Shown here: positions 18,536-27,800 of the stretch, piece after piece
How positions within the stretch are numbered: the stretch's first letter is position 1
Layout of the letters: every line of letters starts with the position of its first letter
Origin: Caballeronia sordidicola
Lineage (GTDB): Bacteria; Pseudomonadota; Gammaproteobacteria; Burkholderiales; Burkholderiaceae
DNA: 64,000 bases
Direction: 5' to 3'
Assembly: GCF_002220365.1 (NCBI RefSeq)
Contig: NZ_MTHB01000041.1
Coordinates: 1 to 64,000, forward strand
The notes under the pieces: generated by a model
What the model saw: the letters and a program-made list of their open reading frames with translations, nothing else
What the model was told of the DNA's origin: nothing
Database searches by the model: none
Position numbers and translations under genes: made by a program

Positions 18536-18663
18536 CCGCCACTGAAACCCTGGCGGGTGCGTTGACTTCAACGGACGACTGCGACTGGATCGTCGAGGAA
18601 GCCGGATACGATCCGCTGCGCGCCGTGCGCAACCGGAATCGATTATTTGGAACTGCTTATTGA
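18532..18663 (+). pseudogene. N-terminal remnant of a GH65 glycoside hydrolase/phosphorylase
   Basis: An ATG overlapping the stop of the preceding HAD gene opens a 43-residue frame. It contains DWIVEEAGYDPLRAVRNR, resembling the conserved N-terminus of GH65 proteins (W-x-(I/V)-x-E-x-G-(Y/F)-D-P), then stops where a normal protein would continue for more than 700 residues. The resemblance ends near 18633. HAD plus GH65 gene pairs of this layout are known in Burkholderia, so I read this as the stump left by a deletion. The match is short. Confidence 0.55.
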
Positions 18664-18742
18664 AATACAGCCATTGGAAAACCACGTACGAAGATTTGAG
18701 ACCTGGCATTTGACGATCGGCTTGAAAATGGCTGGGAAGACT

Positions 18743-19213
18743 ATGAAACGAACACTTTTATTGATGATGGCAGTCGCGAGTCTTGAAGCTTGCACGATGA
18801 GCGGATCACCAATCGACGGTCATCGTTACGAGGCTGCTTTAGATAAGGCTCGCGATGACGCATCAATAGACTGCGTGGGGCAGGTGGCATGCGACGCGAT
18901 GTGGCAAAGGACTCGGGAATTTGTTACGCAGCACTCGGCGACCAACATTATTCGCGCGAACAAAACTGCCATTGAGACAGCGGAGCCGCATGAATCAGGT
19001 GTTCTTTATTTATGGGCGTCGCGCACCCTCATGGACAACGGCATCGGCAGTTCGACGATTCGGGTAAAGGGCTTATGCCGCGGGATGTACACGACCGACG
19101 GGAACCCTGCATGGATGTATGTCACATGCGCCGAACTGATCACGCACGCAGAAAGGGAGTTTCGTCAATTTTCCGCTGGTGCTGATCCAGGGAAGGACGC
19201 GGTGCCTGAGTAG
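18743..19213 (+). CDS. Putative lipoprotein of unknown function
   Basis: 156 residues from the ATG at 18743. The N-terminus MKRTLLLMMAVASLEAC is a signal peptide with a lipobox-like SLEAC; Glu at -2 is unusual, so lipidation is likely but not certain. The mature part has three further cysteines (DCVGQVACDA, GLCRGMY, TCAEL) that could pair in the periplasm, and a mixed alpha/beta pattern. I recognise no family. Codon use is ordinary for the region. Longer starts at 18647 and 18728 add sequence that looks non-secretory. Confidence 0.65.
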   Translation: MKRTLLLMMAVASLEACTMSGSPIDGHRYEAALDKARDDASIDCVGQVACDAMWQRTREFVTQHSATNIIRANKTAIETAEPHESGVLYLWASRTLMDNGIGSSTIRVKGLCRGMYTTDGNPAWMYVTCAELITHAEREFRQFSAGADPGKDAVPE

Positions 19214-19318
19214 GCTTTTGGAAGGCGCGAGCATACCTTAGTGGATCGCAAGGGAGTTTCCGCTTGGCGTGTTGACGTCTCACGATCAGTCGATCTCGTT
19301 CGCGCGCTGCTCCCTGAA

Positions 19319-20227
19319 TCACTTGACCAAATCGTCCAGGCGCCGGTCATCTATGCCGGCGGGCTCCAGATGCGCAACCACATCTGCTGCCTGGAATATC
19401 GATCTCACGGCGTCCTCCGCATGGTCTCCAATGCTGTGGCCCTGTTCAACCGACATCGCACCGTCCACCTCGACGTGGAACTCCACGAACACACGATCTC
19501 CGCCATTTCGGGTCCGGATGTCATGAACGCCCCGGACACCTTCGCAACCGAGCACAGCGCACCGGACGCGCTCCCGGTCGGACGTTTCGAGTTCCCGATC
19601 GAGTAACTGGTTCAACGCCTGCAGGGCCATGTCCCGTGCATTCCATAGCATGTAGCAGGAAATGGCCAGAGCGCCTAGTGCGTCGGCCCGGTTCCACGCA
19701 AGGAACCGTTCAAGTGCCAGCGCGACCAGCACTGCGATGTTCACCGCAACGTCGGTGACATAGTGCGCCCGGTCGGCAGCGATTGCTGTCGACCCCGTTC
19801 GTTTGACGACATAGGTTTGCAATGCTACGAGCCCGCTGGCAGCAACCAGGCTGGCAATGATCACCCACAAGCCAAAGCCCATGTCAGTGAGCGGTTGCGG
19901 GACGAACAGGCGCTCGACCGATTCAATTCCAAGTCCCACGGCCGCGCCCGTGAGCAATAGCGCTTGCACCAGCGCGGCCACGGCCTCCGCTTTGCCATGT
20001 CCATAGCGATGACCCTGGTCGACAGGGCGCCCTGCATACCGGACGCCCGCAAAGGTGACGAAGGACGCAACGACATCGACCAGACCGTCAGCCGCGGATG
20101 TGAGTAACGAGATCGAGCCCGTCGCAAGCCATGCCCAGGCCTTGACACCGACGAGGGTGAGCGCGACGGCGAGCGCCACCATCGAGGCGAACCGGCGCAG
20201 CTTTTGACTCGACAGGTATTCGGACAT
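19319..20227 (-). CDS. Cation diffusion facilitator (FieF/YiiP type)
   Basis: About 302 residues with six predicted membrane helices followed by a ~85-residue cytoplasmic metal-sensing domain. The intramembrane metal site is formed by SAADGLVD (Asp pair, helix 2) and AHYVTD (His and Asp, helix 5), the FieF DDHD set. HRYGHGKAEA in the loop after helix 2 is also family-typical. These dimeric antiporters export Zn2+ or Fe2+ in exchange for protons. The start is ATG 20227 or GTG 20233; Shine-Dalgarno signals are weak for both. It stands alone. Confidence 0.94.
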   Translation of the reverse strand: MSEYLSSQKLRRFASMVALAVALTLVGVKAWAWLATGSISLLTSAADGLVDVVASFVTFAGVRYAGRPVDQGHRYGHGKAEAVAALVQALLLTGAAVGLGIESVERLFVPQPLTDMGFGLWVIIASLVAASGLVALQTYVVKRTGSTAIAADRAHYVTDVAVNIAVLVALALERFLAWNRADALGALAISCYMLWNARDMALQALNQLLDRELETSDRERVRCAVLGCEGVRGVHDIRTRNGGDRVFVEFHVEVDGAMSVEQGHSIGDHAEDAVRSIFQAADVVAHLEPAGIDDRRLDDLVK

Positions 20228-20371
20228 GAGCACATCTCGCTTCGTAAGCCATCATGCTACGACAGTCGCATGCAGGCGTTAAACATGCGCGGCTTGACCG
20301 GCGTGCAGGTGGGCGGAGCGTGTTTTGGCGGTTGCTTGACGAGCGCGATTGCTGAACCCGCCTGATTAACT

Positions 20372-20420
20372 CGCTTGATTGACGCGCTTGATTGACGCGC
20401 TTGATTAACGCGTCAATCAG
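20372..20420. repeat. Three 13-bp tandem repeats ending in a palindrome
   Basis: CGCTTGATTGACG is present at 20372-20384 and 20385-20397 and as CGCTTGATTAACG at 20398-20410, followed by CGTCAATCAG (20411-20420), the inverse of the unit. The last unit plus this tail forms a near-perfect palindrome centred on ACGCGT. It sits 145 bases upstream of the cation transporter start and could be an operator array. Confidence 0.75.
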
Positions 20421-20511
20421 CGGCGGAGCGCTCATTCATCCATTCCAGGAACGACCAAAACCGGCTTTTGAACCTTGCATCCAGCAGACGTGAAGCAGGG
20501 CTGAAGCAGAT

Positions 20512-20772
20512 TCACTCGCCAGTCGGCTTGCTTGAATTCGGCGAAACGCCTGTGTTCAGGATTCTCAGATTCCGGATCCGCCTGAAGGTGGGATTGTCAT
20601 GCAGCAAGCGGGCGGTGATATGTGCCACTGCGGCTTCGCCCAGAAGATAGTCCGGCACGCCGGAGACCGTTTGATGAGTCATGTGCTGGTTGTAAGTTTC
20701 CGGCGCTTCGGCCGAACTATAGAAAAAATCGACTTCGTACGTTGCCAAATTGAACTCCAATGGTGTGATCAA
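20512..20772 (-). CDS. Hypothetical protein
   Basis: Up to 86 residues with codon use like neighbouring genes and a plausible soluble composition (YEVDFFYSSAEAPETYNQHM...GVPDYLLGEAAVAHITARLL). I do not recognise the family. The first possible starts are TTG codons (20772 or 20760) without a good Shine-Dalgarno, so the 5' end is uncertain and the gene could be a fragment. Confidence 0.4.
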   Translation of the reverse strand: MITPLEFNLATYEVDFFYSSAEAPETYNQHMTHQTVSGVPDYLLGEAAVAHITARLLHDNPTFRRIRNLRILNTGVSPNSSKPTGE

Positions 20773-21210
20773 TTGTTAAACAACCATTGACGAGATCGAT
20801 TCTATCAAGAGCTTGCTATAAGCGGGCGCGAGGGTTCGTCCAGGCGAAATGTCGAAAACCGGCCGGAAGAGCTCGCAGCGTCTGTCACGCGGACACAGGT
20901 GCTGCATTTTGGGCACACCTGGAGATAAGCGAGTTCGCAAAGACGTTCGCCAAGCGCGCCACCAAATCCACTTCTTCGCATTGTTTTCCGTGTTTTTGGA
21001 CATAAAGTGCCTCTGAAATGCGAAATCTGGTGCGTTTTGCCACTCCGGCGAATAGCGCGTGACAGCCGCAAGAATAAGGGCTTTGAAAAGAATTGCCTTT
21101 GTTCGTCCGATTTGTGTTCCCCTAAAGAAGGCACCCACGGCGCCAGCATCAGTCGCGGGTGCCGGTCTTGCAGCGTCGCTGTATGACGGCCAAAGGAGAA
21201 GTCAGTAGAA
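20773..21210. other. Intergenic region, no supported gene
   Basis: Overlapping reverse frames cover this stretch, one with GAGG before an ATG near 21003, but no frame reads as a known protein and the candidates contradict each other. The promoter for the 21211 gene probably lies at its right end. Confidence 0.35.
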
Positions 21211-21531
21211 ATGAACCGCCAGATCGTTGAAGAGTTGCTAACCGGGCACGGGGAAGGGAAATTACTTTTAAGCCATCGCATACACGGCAATGACTTCGAA
21301 GTCATGGTTTCACTGTTGCAAGCTTCGGGAAATACGTTTGTCCGGGACTATTGTGCCCGGGCGCCTATTCTCGCCGGTACAAACGGACTGAGCGATGCTG
21401 TCGCGCAGACCTTCACAGCCGTACATACCGCCATAAATGGCGACCTGCGAGCCAAACCAGCCGGAATGTCGTTGTTCAAGTTTGTCTCCGATCCGACCAG
21501 GCGGGACGTGTTCTTCCGTCCATTCGACTAA
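21211..21531 (+). CDS. Hypothetical protein
   Basis: 106 residues, soluble, with a predicted helical N-terminus (MNRQIVEELLTGHGEGKLLL) and no motif I can name. AGGAG lies 13 bases before the ATG, somewhat far. Composition and codon use are normal for the region. It precedes the cyclic glucan synthase gene by about 300 bases; no functional link can be read. Confidence 0.5.
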   Translation: MNRQIVEELLTGHGEGKLLLSHRIHGNDFEVMVSLLQASGNTFVRDYCARAPILAGTNGLSDAVAQTFTAVHTAINGDLRAKPAGMSLFKFVSDPTRRDVFFRPFD

Positions 21532-21826
21532 ACAGCCGCCACGTTTCATCGGGTGTTGCCGTTCATGAAAAGGGGGAAATCCCTGCCTGCCGCCACCCTA
21601 CCCCGTGGCGATGCTCTCCGTGCGCTGGTGAATACCGAGCGCACGGCGCGGTAGCTCAGCCGCTGCTTTCACCCGCTTCAAACGCTCGCGTCGACTTTGA
21701 CGTGCGATGTTCAGGGGACGCGTAGGCGCTTGGCCTCAAGCTCTCGCTTCCCCGACTCCACTCCCCACGCCAGCCACGCAGCTTCGCGCACCATGCCGAC
21801 AGTTCGCCAGTCTGCAATTTTGGACA

Positions 21827-24800
21827 ATGATGGCCTTTTCCCGTTCGTATTTACCGCTCAAACTGGATTCGCTTACAGGGGCGTTCGCCCGCTGGAAGAC
21901 CGCATCTCGCCGCTTGCCTCAAGAGCCCGCGCTGCGTGCCGAGTTGTTCAGCGCGGACCAGATGGAACAGCACGGGGTGCGGCTTGCGGGGCAGCATCGG
22001 TTAAGTACGGGTGCAGGGCTGGATCATCTGCTGCCACGGCTCACGAATAATGAAGCGACACTGCTGAGTGCGTACGAACGCCTCACGAAGGCCACGCTCA
22101 ACAGCTACCGCGTCACACCCGCCGCAGAGTGGCTGCTCGACAATTACTACCTGATCGCCGAGCAGATTCGTATTGCGCGGCACCATCTTCCGAAGGGTTA
22201 TAGCCGCGAGTTACCGCGTCTCGCTGATGGTCCGTCCCACGAATTGCCGCGCGTGTATGGCATTGCGCTGGAGACAATCTCGCACGGCGACGGTCGCGTC
22301 AATGTCGAAAGCCTGACTCGCTTCATCACTGCGTATCAGACGGTTACGCCCCTCACGCTGGGCGAACTGTGGGCGATTCCCATCATGTTGCGGCTCGCCT
22401 TGATCGAGAATCTGCGGCGTGTGGCAAGCCGCGTGACGACCGATCTCGACGATCGCAACCTCGCCGGGTATTGGGCCGACCGGATGACCGAGACGGCTGG
22501 GCACGATCCGAAAAGCGTGGTGCTGACGGTTGCCGACATGGCGCGCTCGAACCCGCCGATGGCCAGTTCCTTCGTGGCCGAGCTGGCTCGACGCCTGCAG
22601 GGCCAGAGCGCAACGCTGGCCCTGCCGCTGACGTGGATCGAACAATTGTTGTCGGAGTCGGGCCTGAGTATCGACCGGATGGTGCAACTGGAGGCGCAGC
22701 AGCAGGCAGCGGACCAGGTGTCGATCAGCAACAGCATCAGCAGCCTGCGCTTGCTATCGGCTACCGACTGGCGCGATTTCGTCGAAAGCACGAGCATCGT
22801 GGAACAGATCCTGAGCGAAGATCCCGCCAATATCTACCGGGCGATGGATTTCGCCACGCGCGACCGTTACCGGCACAGCGTTGAACGCCTTGCGCGCGCG
22901 AGCCGGCGCCCGGAAGAGGCGGTGGCGCGCGCCGCGATCGACCTCGCCAAGGGCGCCGTTGAATCGGACACGGGCCGCGGTGTTGAACATCACGTCGGGT
23001 TCTACCTCTTGCGCGATGGGGTCGGCGGGCTTGAACGGCATGTCGAAGCGAAGGTGAATGCGCTCGAAGCGTGGCGGCGTATCTTGCGCCGTGCGCCGTT
23101 GCCCATCTATCTCGCACTCGCGGCGCTGATCACGTTCCTGTTCGCATGGCCCTTCCTGGATGCCGCGCGTCACCATGGATGGCAGGGCGGGTCGCTGACC
23201 GTGCTCGCAGTACCGGTGCTGCTGATGACCAGCCGCGTTGCGATCGATTTCGTCAACTGGTTCGTCACGTTGACGGTGCAGCCCGACTGGCTGCCACGCC
23301 TCGACTTCAGCAAGGGACTCCCGGCGCAGATGCGCACGCTCGTCGTGATTCCGTCGCTGATCGGCAACGCGCAAGACGTCGAAGATCTGGCCGAGGGGCT
23401 TGAAGTGCGCTTCCTTGCGAATCGCGATCCGCATCTGCACTTCAGCCTGCTGACCGACTTCATGGATTCGGCCTCCGAGAGTCGCGAGGAAGACGCCGGA
23501 CTGATGGTGCGCGCGCGGCTGAGCATTGAAGCCTTGAATGAAAAATATCCGGACACCCAGGGCGACCGTTTCTTCCTGTTTCATCGCCCACGACGCTGGA
23601 ACGCTATCGAAAAAATCTGGATGGGGCATGAGCGAAAGCGCGGCAAGATCGCTGAACTCGATGCGCTGCTACGTGATACGGCAGGCACGGGACGGGATCG
23701 CTTCTCGTTGATCGTGGGGGACATTGCGGCGTTGCCACGCGTGCGGTACGTCATTACGCTCGATACCGACACCCAGCTCCCGCGCGACGCAGCGAGCCAG
23801 TTTATTGGCGCGATCGCGCATCCGCTGAATGCAGCAGTCTACGACGCGCACAAGCAGCGCGTGAGCTCCGGCCATGCGATTCTTCAGCCGCGCGTGGGGA
23901 TCAGTCTGCCGAGCACGGCGCGCTCGGCCTATGCGCGGCTATTCGGCGGCGACGCCGGCATTGATCCCTACACCCGTGCCGCTTCGGACGTCTATCAGGA
24001 CCTGTTCCACGAAGGGTCGTTCATCGGCAAGGGCATCTACGAACTCGATGCATTCGAGCAAGCAGTGGAGGGGCGTTTTCCTGACAACCGTATCCTGAGC
24101 CATGACCTCATAGAAGGCTGTTACGCACGAGCGGGCCTCCTGAGCGATGTGTACCTGTACGAAGAGTATCCGGCCCGCTACAGCGCCGACGTCAACCGTC
24201 GGCACCGATGGATCCGCGGTGATTGGCAACTGCTGCCATGGATCTTTCCGTGGGCGCCGACTGAACATGGTGGCCTGGCGCGCAATCCGCTTTCCTGGTT
24301 GTCGCGCTGGAAACTGTTCGACAACCTGCGCCGCAGCGCCGCGCCTGTCGCTGGTCTCGCCATGGTGTTGATGGGCTGGATAAGCGGATGGCAGCCCGTC
24401 GCGTGGACCGTCGGCGTGATTGCGTTGACGTTGAGCATGCCGCTGGTCGCAAGCCTGATCGAGCTCCTCCAGAAGCCGCACGACATGCCGCTGCGCCGGC
24501 ACGTGGCGTTGACCGCGCAATCGGCCGGCCGTCATCTGGCGCGCACCATGCTCGCTCTTGCATGGCTGCCTCACGAGGCGCACTACAGCCTGGACGCCAT
24601 CGTGCGCACGCTCTGGCGCATTGGGTTCAGCAAGCACAAGTTGCTGCAATGGAACGCTTCCCGCGAAGTGGAGCGGGTCGCAACCAACGATCCGAAGTCG
24701 CTGTACCGGCTGATGTGGATCGGTCCGCTGCTCGGCGCCGGTCTGGTCCTGTCGTTCATCAGGACACCCGCAACGCTGGTCGTGGCCGCGCCGTTCGCAT

Positions 24801-27800
24801 TGCTGTGGATCCTGTCTCCGCTGCTTGCCTGGTGGATCAGTCAGCCTCCCCTCCAGAATCGGGGCGCCCTGGCTGCCGGCGAGACGCGTTTTCTGCGCGG
24901 ACTTGCCCGCAAGACATGGGCCTTTTTCGACGATTATGTCGGACCGCAAGACCACTGGCTGCCGCCTGACAATATCCAGGAGGGTCCCACTACGGGCGCA
25001 ATGATCGTGGCGCGCCGCACGTCTCCTACCAACATGGGCATGGGCCTGCTCGCGCACCTGGCTGCTTTTGATTTTGGTTATCTGAGCGCCGGGCGAATGC
25101 TCGCGCGCATTGGCGAGACGCTCGCGACCATGGATAGCCTCGAGCGTTATCGCAATCACTTCTTCAACTGGTACGACACGGGCACATTGCAGACGCTTGC
25201 GCCTCGTTATGTATCGACCGTCGATAGCGGCAATCTCGCCGGCCATCTGATGACCTTGAGCCGCGGATTGCTTGAGGTGGCGGACGAACCGGTGTTCAGT
25301 CCACGCATGTTCGCCGGTCTTGCCGATACCCTCGATGCTTACCGCGCGGCGGCGCACGCAGCAGAGTTTGATCTCCAGACATTTGCGCAGCTCGAGACAC
25401 AATTGAACGCAGCGTTGACAAGCCCGCCGCGCACTTCAGCCGAGGCAGTCGCGGCGATGCACGAGGTATCGGCCTTGGCCGCAACGCTCGCGCACGAGAT
25501 CAAGGGTCCCGCGGACAGCGATCTTTTCTTCTGGTCACACGCCCTTTCGGCGCAATGCCGTGATATCGCCGACGAGCTTGGACGCTTCGACCTGCCGCCA
25601 GCCGTCGATGCACCTCCGGGTTTGCCGACGTTCCGGCAGCTTGCGCGTCTCGACGTGAATCTGTGGCCCGAGTCGGCCGCGTCACGCGCCATTGAAGTAC
25701 GCAACGCAGCGATCGATCGCATCGCGCAAGTCAACCGGCTGGCAGAACGCTCCGGCGACATGGCGATGATGGATTTCAGGTTCCTCTACGACATCAACCG
25801 CGAGTTGTTGAGTATTGGCTACAACGTGGACGAGCGGCGTCTGGACACCGGTTTCTACGACCTGCTCGCGTCCGAGGCGCGCTTGACCAACTTCGTGGCA
25901 ATCGCGCAGGGCCAGTTGCCGCAAGAAAGCTGGTTCACGCTGGGTCGTTTGCTCACGAGTACGGGGGGCGTTCCGGTCCTGCTCTCGTGGACCGGTTCAA
26001 TGTTCGAATACCTGATGCCCATGCTGGTCATGCCAAGCTACGAGGGCACCTTGCTCGACCAGACCTGCCGCGCGGCGGTCGCGAGGCAGATCGAGTACGG
26101 TCATCAACTGGGCGTGCCATGGGGCGTGTCCGAGTCAGGCTACAACGTGCTCGACGCCCAGTTGAACTACCAGTACCGCGCGTTCGGCGTTCCAGGTCTT
26201 GGACTAAAGCGCGGACTCGGTGACGATGTTGTCATTGCGCCTTACGCCACTGCGCTTGCGTTGATGGTGTCGCCGGACGCCGCTTGCCGCAATTTGCAGC
26301 GTCTGGCAACAACGGGAGCGGCGGGCCGCTACGGTCTGTATGAAGCTATCGATCACACTCAGGCACGCGTGCCGCGCGGCCAGACTTCCGTGGTGATCCA
26401 GTCGTACATGGCGCATCACCAGGGCATGAGCCTGTTGTCGATGGCGAGTTGCCTGCTCGGGCAACCGATGCAGCGCCGCTTCGAATCCGACCCGCAGTTC
26501 AAGGCCACGACCCTGCTGCTGCAAGAGCGGATTCCGAAGACCGCAACCGAATATCTGCCGACGCCGGGCTTGCCTGCCGTCGATGCGGCCGCGCTGATTG
26601 CGGAGACCAAGCTACGGATCTTCACCGACCCCGATCGTCCGCGGCCTTCCGTGCAACTGCTGTCGAACGGCCGGTATCACGTGATGGTCAGCAGCGCCGG
26701 CGGCGGCTACAGCCTTTGCGGTGATCTATCGGTGACACGCTGGCGCGAGGACATCACGTCCGACAACTGGGGCATGTTCTGTTACCTGCGCGATGTGGCA
26801 AGTGGCGAGTTCTGGTCGAGCGCACATCAGCCGACACTCAAGCGTCCCGATCTCTACGAAGCCATTTTCTCCGATGCACGCGCCGAGTTCCGCGTGCGTG
26901 AACGCGACTTCGACTCGCATACGGAGATCGTGGTGTCGCCGGAAGACGATATCGAATTGCGGCGCCTGCGCATCACGAATCGCGCACGGGTGCGGCGCAC
27001 GATTGAACTGACCAGCTATGGCGAGGTAGTGCTGGCGCCTGCGTCGGCTGACGCTGCGCATCGCGCCTTCAGCAACCTGTTCGTGCAGACTGAACTGCTC
27101 GAACCGTTGCAAGCCATCCTGTGCACACGACGGGCCCGTTCGAGCAAGGAAGCCGTGCCGTGGATGTGTCATCTGCTGGCGGCGCACGGTGTGGATATCG
27201 ATGCAATTTCCTACGAGACCGACCGGGCGCGGTTTATTGGACGAGGGCGCAGCGTGGTTCATCCCGCCGCGATGGATGACGGCTCCGATACCCAGGGCCG
27301 GCTCTCGAACAGCGCGGGGTCGGTGCTGGACCCCATCGTTTCAATTCGCTGCCGGATTACCCTGAATCCGGGGCAGTCGGCGACGATCGATTTCGTCACC
27401 GGCATAAGCGACAGCCGCGACGGCTGCTTGCACCTGATCAACAAATACCGCGACCGGCAACTCGCCGACCGTGTCTTCGACCTTGCCTGGACCCATAGCC
27501 AGGTGTCGTTGCGGCAGATGAACGCCACGGTATCCGATGCGCGGCTCTACGAGCAGATGGCGGCATCGATCATCTACGCCAACGCGTCGTTGCGTGCCGA
27601 GGCTGGCGTGCTGGTCGCCAACCGGCGCAATCAGTCCGGCCTGTGGGGCCAGTCGATCTCCGGTGACTTGCCTATCGTGCTGCTGCAGATCACTGACATG
27701 GCCAACATCGAGCTGGTCCGGCAGATGGTGCAGGCGCACGCCTACTGGCGCCAGAAAGGGCTCGCTGTCGATCTGGTCATCTGGAACGAGGACCATGCCG

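Noticed and set aside
20776..21138. Reverse 120-codon frame upstream of the 21211 gene
   Set aside because: GAGG precedes one internal ATG, but the protein resembles nothing and overlapping frames look equally plausible.
21640..21705. tRNA-like GGTAGCTCAG sequence
   Set aside because: The D-arm-like string has no matching acceptor stem, anticodon arm or T-loop (GGTTCAAAT) at the proper distances.
23939..25402. 487-codon reverse frame inside the glucan synthase gene
   Set aside because: Antisense shadow of a well-conserved GT84 coding region; composition is Arg/His/Gln-rich with no family likeness.
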